From an uncultured Dialister sp. (GTDB lineage: Bacteria; Bacillota; Negativicutes; Veillonellales; Dialisteraceae), in contig NZ_UPZP01000056.1 of assembly GCF_900538805.1 (NCBI RefSeq), forward strand, positions 1-14,246: DNA of 14,246 nt, given 5' to 3'. The first letter of the stretch is position 1; each line of letters starts with the position of its first letter. The translations under genes were made by a program, and so were the position numbers. Positions 1-5,821 of this stretch are shown here, in pieces. The notes below the pieces were generated by a model, which made no database searches, was not told the origin of the DNA, and saw nothing but the letters and a program-made list of their open reading frames with translations.

Positions 1-177
1 TTGGCGCCCGGGTTCTATGGTTCGTGCGCTTTGCGCCGAACCATGGGTTCCGCCCACAGAGCGGGCCGGTTCAGAAGGGAGTTATAAATGCCGCCGTAAG
101 GCGGCTATATCTGCGCCCGAAGGGCGCTACCACACCCTCTGAACCCTTTGAACCTTTTGAACCCTCTGAACCCTTTT
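1..177 (+). repeat. Hairpin-chain intergenic repeat, family A copy 1 (cut by window edge)
   Basis: This copy holds, in order, a stem-loop at 19-42 (arms GGTTCG/CGAACC with an inner GCGC/GCGC), a CCGC/GCGG hairpin, a perfect hairpin at 90-105 (GCCGCC, loop GTAA, GGCGGC) and a GCGCCC/GGGCGC hairpin with a GAA triloop. It ends in a run of 9-base CCCTCTGAA-type units. The left arm GGTTCAGAAGGG (68-79) and the right arm CCCTCTGAACC (135-145) can pair around the two inner hairpins, with one bulged A. The same order recurs at 1867-2041 and 5597-5800. It lies just upstream of bioA, so part of it may be in the bioA leader. Confidence 0.8.
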
Positions 178-240
178 TCACAGAGATTGACACCATATCC
201 ATCCAGACCAAATGACAATAAACACAAAGGAGTAAACAAA

Positions 241-1593
241 ATGGCAGACATTAACTGGGAAGCGGAAGACAAGAAGTACATCTGGCATCCGGCCATGCAG
301 ATGAAGGATAATGAAGTATTTCCACCGGTGGTGGTGGACCACGGCAAGGGTGTATACCTCTACGACACCCATGGCAGGGAATATCTGGACATTATTTCTT
401 CCTGGTGGTGCAACCTTCTGGGCCACTGCAACCCGGAAATCAATGAGGCCCTGAAGAAACAGGTGGATGAGCTGGAGCACGTGATTTTCACCAATTTCAC
501 CCACAAACCGGCCATTGAACTGTGCCGGGAACTGGAGCCTCTCCTGCCCAAGGGACTCACAAAGTTCACCTTCCACGACAACGGCTCCTCCTCCGTGGAA
601 GCAGCCCTGAAAATGGCCTTCCAGTACCAGTACCAGACCGGCCATCCCGAAAGAACCCGTTTCATGTGCCTTCCCGAATCCTACCACGGTGAAACCATCG
701 GCGCCCTGTCCGTAGGTTCCATGGACCTTTATGCCAAAATATTCCACCCCATGCTTATGAACAACATCCATTTCAAAGGCCTGGACTGCTACCGCTGTCC
801 CTACGGCAAGACCCGGGAAAACTGTAATGTGGAATGTTTTGAAAGCGCCGAGGAGGCCTTCAAGAAATACGGAAAAGAAACGGTGGCCTGCATTGTGGAG
901 CCTATCCTTCAGGGGGCTGCGGGCATGCGGATTTATCCGGCGGAATATCTCAGGAAACTCCGGAAACTCTGCGATGAATACGGCGTCCTTCTTATCGACG
1001 ATGAAATCGCCGCCGGCTTCGGCCGCACCGGCACCCTCTTTGCCATCGAACATGCCGGCGTTTCCCCGGATATCCTCTGCACCTCCAAAGGCCTCACCGC
1101 CGGCTACATGCCCATGTCCATGACCATTACCACCGACAAGGTATATGATGCCTTCTACGACGACTACGGCACCCACAAAGCCTTCGTCCACAGCCATACC
1201 TATGCAGGAAATCCCATGGGCTGCGCCATTGCATTGACCGTACTGAAAATCATGAAACGGGACCACATCCTGGAAAAGGTCAATGAAGACGGAAAATACC
1301 TCCACGAAGAGCTCATGAAGGCCCTGGGCCATCACAAGAACGTCGGTGAAATCCGCCACATCGGCCTTATCAACGCCATCGAACTGGTGGAAGACCCCAA
1401 GACAAAGAAAGCCTTCGACCCCGCCAAACGCATCGGCTGGCACATCTTCAGAAAAGCCATGGACCTGGGACTGGTCCTTCGCCCCATGGGAGACATTATC
1501 TACTTCAACCCGCCCCTCACCATCGAAAGAAAGGATATGGATAAGGCGGTGAAACTCTGCACCGAAGCGGTGCATGCCGTACTGGGAGAGTAG
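241..1593 (+). CDS. bioA: BioA-like aminotransferase (adenosylmethionine-8-amino-7-oxononanoate aminotransferase)
   Basis: A 450-residue PLP-dependent class III aminotransferase of the BioA family. BioA converts 7-keto-8-aminopelargonate to 7,8-diaminopelargonate in biotin synthesis, in the cytoplasm, usually with S-adenosylmethionine as amino donor (lysine in BioK). Visible marks are the N-terminal WHPAMQMKD motif, DNGSSSVEAALKMA, SYHGETIGALSVGS, the PLP-ring aspartate in IDDEIAAGFGRTG (D254) and the Schiff-base lysine in TSKGLTAGYMP (K283). Four cysteines (C183, C186, C195, C199; CX2CX8CX3C) lie before the IVEPILQGAAGM segment. The start at 241 is preceded by AAAGGAG at 226-232. The same frame stays open upstream to 148, but that part reads through repeat DNA. 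No other bio gene is in the window, so it appears to be a single-gene unit. The amino donor cannot be read from the sequence, and a relative of another class III subfamily is possible. Confidence 0.88.
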   Translation: MADINWEAEDKKYIWHPAMQMKDNEVFPPVVVDHGKGVYLYDTHGREYLDIISSWWCNLLGHCNPEINEALKKQVDELEHVIFTNFTHKPAIELCRELEPLLPKGLTKFTFHDNGSSSVEAALKMAFQYQYQTGHPERTRFMCLPESYHGETIGALSVGSMDLYAKIFHPMLMNNIHFKGLDCYRCPYGKTRENCNVECFESAEEAFKKYGKETVACIVEPILQGAAGMRIYPAEYLRKLRKLCDEYGVLLIDDEIAAGFGRTGTLFAIEHAGVSPDILCTSKGLTAGYMPMSMTITTDKVYDAFYDDYGTHKAFVHSHTYAGNPMGCAIALTVLKIMKRDHILEKVNEDGKYLHEELMKALGHHKNVGEIRHIGLINAIELVEDPKTKKAFDPAKRIGWHIFRKAMDLGLVLRPMGDIIYFNPPLTIERKDMDKAVKLCTEAVHAVLGE

Positions 1594-1599
1594 AGCCTG

Positions 1600-1676
1600 T
1601 CAGATATTAGACGATAGATGATAGACGATAGATGATAGATGATAGATATCAGACGTTAGACATCAGACATCAGACT
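1600..1676. repeat. Degenerate short tandem repeat (GATAGAT/CAGACAT type)
   Basis: Directly after the bioA stop the sequence is a run of 6-8 base imperfect units built from GATAGAT, GACGATA and CAGACAT. No ribosome binding site or credible frame is present. It looks like a slippage-prone spacer. No U-tract terminator for bioA is seen here. Confidence 0.6.
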
Positions 1677-1712
1677 GCCGGACTTCCTGCCTTCCTCCGT
1701 CATCCGGGGTCG

Positions 1713-1770
1713 GTCAGCCGACAATAGGAAGGCCCTTTTATGGGCAGGCTGAGGGCCAACTTCGGCTGAC
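1713..1770 (-). repeat. 58-bp element with GTCAGCCGA ends, copy 1
   Basis: The element begins with GTCAGCCGA (1713-1721) and ends with its reverse complement TCGGCTGAC (1762-1770), giving a 9-bp terminal inverted repeat. Its reverse complement aligns along the whole length with 8484-8542, which lies in the other orientation. The conserved interior includes AGTTGGCC and AGCCTGCCC. It codes for nothing and looks like a REP- or MITE-like unit. Confidence 0.7.
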
Positions 1771-1866
1771 TTGGAGACCCTCTGCAGGGTCTTCACAAAG
1801 CGAAGGATCTCGGTATATGCCGTAAGTGAGATATTTGCCAGTAAATACCGGTCGGCGGGAAGCGGT

Positions 1867-2105
1867 ATTCCCGAAAGCAGGAGGGTTCCGGTGCCTTCGG
1901 CGCCCGGGTTCTATGGTCCGTGCGCTTTGCGCCGAGCCATGGGTTCCGCCCACAGCGCGGGCCGGTTCAGAGGGAGTTTTTGAAGCTGCCTTTCGGCAGC
2001 TATAAAACTGCGGCGAAGCCGCCACCACAACCCTCTGAACCCTTTTACACAACCTTCATCCGCCCCCTTTGGTACTACGTACCACCTTTCCCCCGCAAGC
2101 GGGGG
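1867..2105 (+). repeat. Hairpin-chain intergenic repeat, family A copy 2
   Basis: It starts at the shared head ATTCCCGAAAG. Successive hairpins include GGTGCC/GGCGCC, the GGTCCG...CGAGCC stem, GCTGCC/GGCAGC (1985-2000) and GCGGC/GCCGC with a GAA triloop. The perfect 11-bp pair GGTTCAGAGGG (1964-1974) and CCCTCTGAACC (2031-2041) encloses the last two. TGGTAC/GTACCA (2070-2084) and CCCCCGC/GCGGGGG (2090-2105) follow. The order matches copies 1 and 4, but arm sequences differ on both sides. Confidence 0.8.
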
Positions 2106-2134
2106 CACTATATATGGGGGAGAACCTTTACACC

Positions 2135-2172
2135 AAAAAAGCCCTCCGGCTTAACTGCCGGAAGGCTTTTTT
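2135..2172 (-). terminator. Bidirectional intrinsic terminator
   Basis: A stem GCCCTCCGGC/GCCGGAAGGC (one mismatch) with loop TTAACT is flanked by six A on the left and six T on the right. On the minus strand it lies three bases past the stop of the 2176-3213 gene, so that is its main role. On the plus strand it would also stop read-through from bioA. Confidence 0.85.
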
Positions 2173-2175
2173 ACA

Positions 2176-3213
2176 TCATTCTTTCTTAGGCCCATATATT
2201 TTTATCATTTCCTTGGCGGTGAGGGGCTGTTTTCTTTTATTTTCTTCTCTTGCCTGAAGGAAAGCGGGCTTTTTGTCGACAGCGGTTTCCACGGAGTCCA
2301 TGGCGTGGTCCACGGTTTCAGCGGAAATGCCATCTGCCGGCGGGGCGTCGGCGGGGATGTCTACAGCGCTGTCATGGGAAGCAGCGCCGTGGTAGGAGAA
2401 GTTGTTTTCCACGATGCCGTCGGGATTGGTGGCTTCGTAGCCGTCCACGTGCTGCAGGCTGCCGTCAGGTCCGGTGCGGAAGTAGTCGCTGGTGTGGTGA
2501 ACGCCGGGGGCATCCACCACATCATGGGCTGGTGTGTCCGGTGTGCTGTGATGGGCGTAGTCGTACACATCAGCCGGCGCGTCTGCTGTATCCATGGGAG
2601 CATCGGTGGTGTCCACGGTGTCCATGGTATCGAAACCGTCGATGGCCTTCACGAAGGGCATGAGGAGCAGGATGATGAGGAGCGGTGCCACACCCATGAT
2701 GGGCATGGCCCGTTTCAGGGTGTAATGGTTATGATAAAGCCACAGCATGATAAGGTGGAAACCCAGGGTGACAATGAAGGCCATGGCTGCGGCATAAACA
2801 GGACTGATGGAAAAGAAATAACGGAGGAAAAAGCGGTAGGGCAGATCCATATACCAATGGAGGCCAAAGAAGGCCGCCATGCCGTACATATAAAATCCCG
2901 CCAGCACCGCCCGCCAGTTGTCCATAATGTAGCCCAGCCGGGCAAAGAAAATGACTAGCATAATGATAAAGGCCACGGGAGCCAGAAAGGGGAAGAATGA
3001 AATCAGGGCAAAAGCAATGACCGCCGTTATCAGGATAGTGAGGATGCGCCTCCAGGTATAGAAGATAAAGAGGCATACAATAAAGGCGACGGAAAAGGTC
3101 TTGTACTCCGGCCGCATGAGGTTGATAAAGATATAGAAAAAAGTAACCATCATGAGAATCAGATGGGAGGGAGTAAAACAGGTATAGGGACTTTTGGCGG
3201 TTGAAACTGACAA
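2176..3213 (-). CDS. Multi-pass membrane protein with Asp/His-rich C-terminal tail, function unknown
   Basis: I do not recognise this gene. From the TTG start at 3213 it has 345 residues. Hydrophobic segments lie at about 17-33, 40-54, 57-92, 101-120, 133-160 and 169-190, consistent with roughly six or seven membrane spans. Residues 191-315 form a low-complexity acidic tail rich in Asp, Ala, Pro and His. It contains DGYEATNPDGIVENNFSY (about 257-274), which resembles a short NPDG...NN.SY motif I associate with secreted or surface proteins. The last 30 residues are basic. TTG is preferred because AAGGA sits 9 bases upstream (3223-3227). The next candidates, ATG at 3153 and 3150, have no ribosome binding site. 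The same frame extends upstream to 3351, but only into repeat DNA. The gene stands alone and has a terminator right behind it. Function and the side of the membrane facing the tail are unknown. Confidence 0.75.
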   Translation of the reverse strand: MSVSTAKSPYTCFTPSHLILMMVTFFYIFINLMRPEYKTFSVAFIVCLFIFYTWRRILTILITAVIAFALISFFPFLAPVAFIIMLVIFFARLGYIMDNWRAVLAGFYMYGMAAFFGLHWYMDLPYRFFLRYFFSISPVYAAAMAFIVTLGFHLIMLWLYHNHYTLKRAMPIMGVAPLLIILLLMPFVKAIDGFDTMDTVDTTDAPMDTADAPADVYDYAHHSTPDTPAHDVVDAPGVHHTSDYFRTGPDGSLQHVDGYEATNPDGIVENNFSYHGAASHDSAVDIPADAPPADGISAETVDHAMDSVETAVDKKPAFLQAREENKRKQPLTAKEMIKIYGPKKE

Positions 3214-3263
3214 ATCATCACATCCTTGGTTAAGTGGGGCAGCAGGCAGTACGGCGGGGGGGG

Positions 3264-3458
3264 ATTCCCGAAAGCAAGAGGGTTCAGGCGCCTTTGGCGC
3301 CCGGGTTCTATCGGTCATGTGCTGCCGCACTGACCGATGGGTTCCGCCCACAGAGCGGGCTGGTTCAAAGGGGAGTTTTTGAAGCCACCTTTCGGTGGGA
3401 AAACCGTATAACCGGGCTTCGCCCGTGGAAATGCACCCCTTTTGGTGCTAACGCACCA
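3264..3458 (+). repeat. Hairpin-chain intergenic repeat, family A copy 3, left part
   Basis: It has the head ATTCCCGAAAG, then GGCGCC/GGCGCC, a GGTCA...TGACC stem in place of the GGTTCG stem of copy 1, the CCGC/GCGG hairpin, GCCACC/GGTGGG in place of GCCGCC/GGCGGC, GGGC/GCCC with a TTC loop, and TGGTGC/GCACCA (3443-3458). The last occupies the place of TGGTAC/GTACCA in copy 2. The left outer arm is GGTTCAAAGGG (3362-3372). The matching right arm appears only at 3784, after an inserted segment. Confidence 0.75.
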
Positions 3459-3539
3459 CTTCCCCCGGAGGGGGAAGTTTGCTCTGCGCTTAGCTTTTAT
3501 GTCATATGGCACAATGAATAGCGTCCATAGTCCCACCGC

Positions 3540-3690
3540 GAAGCGGGGTGGCAAGCGAACACGAGTCACACCAGCGAACTGGATTCGTAGGGGAGCAAAG
3601 TGACCTGAGAATCCAGTGAGTCGGTGATAGCTGTGCTGTAGGGGAGCGACAGCGACCTGAGAATCGTGTGAGACGCTTTCCCGTGGAGGA
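3540..3690 (-). repeat. Conserved-loop hairpin element, copy 1 (two loops)
   Basis: Read on the minus strand, it is bounded by GGGAAAGCGTCTC on the left and TCGCTTGCCACCCC on the right, the same boundaries as at 9648-9716. An outer stem pairs 3661-3669 with 3560-3568 (one mismatch). Inside are two copies of a roughly 22-base loop of the form TCAGGTC..CT...GCTCCCCTAC. One is closed by an 8-bp stem, CTGGATTC (3579-3586) with GAATCCAG (3609-3616). It is inserted within family A copy 3. Confidence 0.65.
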
Positions 3691-3737
3691 AGGTGGTGCC
3701 GTAGGCACCAAAGGGGGGAGGCGAGCGAAGCGAGCCG

Positions 3738-3783
3738 GCTGCCGCAAGGCAGCTATAAAACTGCGGCGAAGCCGCCACCACAA
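3738..3783 (+). repeat. Hairpin-chain intergenic repeat, family A copy 3, right part
   Basis: GCTGCC, loop GCAA, GGCAGC (3738-3753) is followed by GCGGC, loop GAA, GCCGC (3763-3775) and the CACCACAA linker that precedes the 9-base repeats. This is the right half of the family A layout, separated from its left half by the conserved-loop element. Confidence 0.7.
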
Positions 3784-3903
3784 CCCTCTGAACCCTCTGA
3801 ACCCTCTGAACCCTCTGAACCCTCTGAACCCTCTGAACCCTCTGAACCCTCTGAACCCTCTGAACCTTTTGAACCCTCAGAACCTTTTGAACCCTCAGAA
3901 CCT
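3784..3903 (+). repeat. 9-bp tandem repeat, about 13 units
   Basis: Nine perfect CCCTCTGAA units (3784-3864) are followed by four alternating variants, CCTTTTGAA and CCCTCAGAA (3865-3900). The unit is the same sequence that ends the other family A copies, where only one to five units are present, so unit number varies. A 9-bp period keeps all frames open, which makes NPL and RVQ peptide repeats appear. There are no gene signals. Confidence 0.9.
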
Positions 3904-4002
3904 TTTTATTAAATAATAATTTCATTTATCATACCATAAAATATGCTGAAATACTTGCTTTACATTTCCTCAGCTGTCTCCATTTTTTTATCAGGACAGC
4001 AG

Positions 4003-4030
4003 TTGACACCTGGGAAAATGATGCTATAAT
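4003..4030 (+). promoter_or_regulatory. Consensus extended -10 promoter of the T-box/YkvI unit
   Basis: TTGACA (4003-4008) and TATAAT (4025-4030) are both perfect matches to the housekeeping sigma consensus, with a 16-base spacer and a TG at 4022-4023 (TGCTATAAT). Transcription should start near 4037, just before the T-box Stem I. Confidence 0.9.
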
Positions 4031-4036
4031 AGTCCA

Positions 4037-4257
4037 TAACGAAGCGATGAACCAGATGGACATGGCGGACTGACGTGGCAGAGAGCCGGCGGATGGTGAA
4101 AGCCGGTACGGGCGGGTCATGGACAATCACTGGAGAGCGTCTTTCCTGAAATGACAGTAAGGGAAGCGGGGGTGCCCGTTACAGGACTATGACATAAGTA
4201 TAATGCAGGGTGGTACCGCGATTTCGCCCCTGTCCCAGAGTGGGACAGGGGCTTTTT
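4037..4257 (+). promoter_or_regulatory. T-box riboswitch leader with first antiterminator/terminator
   Basis: This leader senses uncharged tRNA and lets transcription continue when the amino acid is scarce. A base helix AAGCG/CG(T)CTT is followed by a k-turn-like GA motif (ATGAA at 4047-4051 facing AGAG at 4134-4137). Then come helix CCAG/CTGG (4052-4055/4130-4133), the AGAGAG box (4080-4085) and a distal CCGGC/GCCGG hairpin with the typical loop GGATGGTGAAA (4091-4101). The specifier loop 3' side is 4119-4129. The best codon reading is ATC (4126-4128) followed by A, hence isoleucine. The T-box core TGGTACCGCG is at 4211-4220. The terminator that competes with it is at 4226-4257. The TGGT bulge fits a tRNA with an A discriminator. 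Confidence 0.9.
4226..4257 (+). terminator. T-box terminator 1
   Basis: An 11-bp perfect stem GCCCCTGTCCC/GGGACAGGGGC (4226-4236/4242-4252) is followed by TTTTT. Its 5' arm can instead pair with CAGGG of the antiterminator just upstream of the TGGTACC core. Confidence 0.9.
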
Positions 4258-4354
4258 GATTCCTGATTCCATCTGTTATACGAGTGTCTGAGTGATAAAT
4301 CAGAGTGGTACCGCGGGAAATCCGCCTCTGTCTTTTGGGGACAGAGGCTTTTTT
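4258..4354 (+). promoter_or_regulatory. Second T-box antiterminator/terminator module without its own Stem I
   Basis: A second TGGTACCGCG core (4306-4315) is preceded by CAGAG, which can pair with CTCTG of the following terminator. Only about 48 bases separate the end of terminator 1 from this core, too few for a Stem I with a specifier loop. A small CTGA/TCAG hairpin (4288-4303) is all that precedes it. The leader therefore appears to have one specifier and two successive tRNA-end sensors. Confidence 0.88.
4324..4354 (+). terminator. T-box terminator 2
   Basis: A 9-bp perfect stem GCCTCTGTC/GACAGAGGC (4324-4332/4340-4348) with loop TTTTGGG is followed by TTTTTT. It lies 32 bases before the start codon of the downstream gene. 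Confidence 0.9.
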
Positions 4355-4386
4355 CATGCCCTGTCCGAAATTAAGGAGGGATTACA

Positions 4387-5565
4387 ATGAAAGTGTTATC
4401 TATGTTTGATGGAAATCTGGGAAAATACCTGCTCCCCGGTATTGTGCTCCAGTCCGTCATGATCGGCGGCGGCTATGCCACGGGACGGGAAATCGTGGAG
4501 TACGGTGCCAAATTCGGCGCCTACGGCTGGTATGCGGGACTTGGCATTATGGCAGGCTTTGCGCTGGTGGCGGTGCTGTGCTATGAACTTATCCGCCTGT
4601 ACCATGTGTATGATTACAAATCTTTTATCCAGTCCATTGCAGGACCGCTGTATCCGGTGTTTGACCTGGTATACACGGTATTCATGGTCATCATTCTGGC
4701 CGTCATGTCTTCAGCCACAGGCGCCGTGGTGCAGCAGATGTTCGGCGTGTCCCACTGGTTCGGTGTGGTAGGCATCATGGTGGTGGCAGGACTTCTCAAT
4801 TTCTACGGTGAAAAGGTGATTTCCTTCTTTGAAACCTTCGGTACCGTAGCTCTCTATGCAGGGTACCTCACCTTTTCAGTGCTTGTGATTTCCGGCCACA
4901 CCGAAAATATTGCATCCGTCATGGCATCGACGGACCATTCCTACGTGCCCGATGCCACCATGGGCCATGCGCTCTGGACAGGTCTCCTCTACATGGCCTG
5001 CAACCTGGTGGTATTTCCTGCTTCCTTCTTCACCATCAAGAAACAGACGAAACGGAGAGAATCGGTGGTAAGCGGCATTCTGGCCGGTCTCCTGGCCACC
5101 ATTCCCTGGTTCCTTACTTATTTCTCCGTCATGGGATTCTATCCGTCCAAAGACGTCCTGGGCGCCCAGGTGCCCTGGATGGTGATGATGCAGGAAAGCG
5201 GCGTGCCCTCTTGGATGATGGTGGCCTTCAGCTTCATCATGGGATGGACTCTGGTGGAAACAGCCACCGGCATGATTCATGCCCTTCTGGCAAGGGTGGA
5301 CAAGGGACTGGAAGAAAAGGGAAGAACCGCCCTCTCCCGCAGGAATAAGGGCTTAACCACCGTGGTCATCATGGCAGCCTCCATCGCCCTGGCCCAGGTA
5401 GGCATCATCGACCTCATTGCCAAAGGCTACATGGCCCTGGCCTACGCCTTTATGGCCCTCTTCCTCCTGCCCCTCCTCACCGTGGGAGTGTATAAGATTC
5501 TTAAGAAGGAAGAAGGAGAAGAAATGGAAGAAGAACTGGTGGAAGGATACCGGCAGAAGGCATAA
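4387..5565 (+). CDS. YkvI-family membrane protein, probable amino-acid transporter under T-box control
   Basis: A 392-residue polytopic inner-membrane protein that I place in the YkvI family, whose members look like distant relatives of amino-acid and sodium-coupled transporters. The N-terminal segment LPGIVLQSVMIGGGYATGREIVEYGAKFGAYGW, with its GGGYATGRE stretch, is the most characteristic part. About ten hydrophobic segments follow, ending near residue 372, with a short charged cytoplasmic tail. AAGGAGG (4373-4379) lies 7 bases before the ATG. The only plausible control seen is the double T-box leader and strong promoter upstream, so expression should rise when a tRNA is uncharged, possibly tRNA-Ile. 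That suggests uptake of the same amino acid or a precursor. The family has no substrate I can state with confidence. No neighbour is co-transcribed and no clear terminator follows. Confidence 0.85.
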   Translation: MKVLSMFDGNLGKYLLPGIVLQSVMIGGGYATGREIVEYGAKFGAYGWYAGLGIMAGFALVAVLCYELIRLYHVYDYKSFIQSIAGPLYPVFDLVYTVFMVIILAVMSSATGAVVQQMFGVSHWFGVVGIMVVAGLLNFYGEKVISFFETFGTVALYAGYLTFSVLVISGHTENIASVMASTDHSYVPDATMGHALWTGLLYMACNLVVFPASFFTIKKQTKRRESVVSGILAGLLATIPWFLTYFSVMGFYPSKDVLGAQVPWMVMMQESGVPSWMMVAFSFIMGWTLVETATGMIHALLARVDKGLEEKGRTALSRRNKGLTTVVIMAASIALAQVGIIDLIAKGYMALAYAFMALFLLPLLTVGVYKILKKEEGEEMEEELVEGYRQKA

Positions 5566-5596
5566 GGGACTGGAGATAATGGAGGCGATTGGCCGG

Positions 5597-5800
5597 ATTC
5601 CCGAAAGTGCCGTTAGGGTTCAGGCGCCTTTGGCGCCCGGGTTCTATGGTTCGTGCGCTTTGCGCCGAACCATGGGTTCCGCCCACAGAGCGGGCTGGTT
5701 CAGAGGGAGTTTTTGAAGCCGCCGCAAGGCGGTTATAAGCTGCGCCCGAAGGGCGCTGCCATCCCCTTTGAACCTTCTGAACCCTTTGAACCCTCTGAAC
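5597..5800 (+). repeat. Hairpin-chain intergenic repeat, family A copy 4
   Basis: The order is head ATTCCCGAAAG, GGCGCC/GGCGCC, the GGTTCG...CGAACC stem, CCGC/GCGG, GCCGCC with loop GCAA and GGCGGT, GCGCCC/GGGCGC, then about four 9-base units. The outer arm GGTTCAGAGGG (5697-5707) pairs with CCCTTTGAACC (5764-5774) using one G-U pair, although the right arm differs from copy 2. This is the best-preserved full copy in the window. Confidence 0.8.
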
Positions 5801-5802
5801 CC

Positions 5803-5821
5803 GGGGCCGCGGAGCGGCCCC
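5803..5821 (-). terminator. GC-rich hairpin at the end of the regulator gene (possible terminator)
   Basis: A perfect 8-bp stem GGGGCCGC/GCGGCCCC with a 3-base loop overlaps the last base of the response regulator stop codon. No T-run follows on the minus strand, so termination is uncertain. It may simply be another hairpin of the repeat chain. Confidence 0.4.

Noticed and set aside
148..240. Upstream in-frame extension of bioA
   Set aside because: It reads through the 9-base repeats. The ATG at 241 has a proper ribosome binding site, and the BioA N-terminal motif begins soon after.
178..1575. Long minus-strand open frame opposite bioA
   Set aside because: It is the antisense shadow of bioA, made possible by codon bias. 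It shows no domain, and bioA has clear motifs and a ribosome binding site.
3784..3903. CRISPR array
   Set aside because: The repeats are 9 bp and directly adjacent, with no spacers and no cas genes.
3566..3925. Minus-strand frame giving a VQR repeat protein (and a plus-strand NPL repeat)
   Set aside because: It is created by the 9-bp tandem array. No ribosome binding site or conserved sequence is present outside the array.
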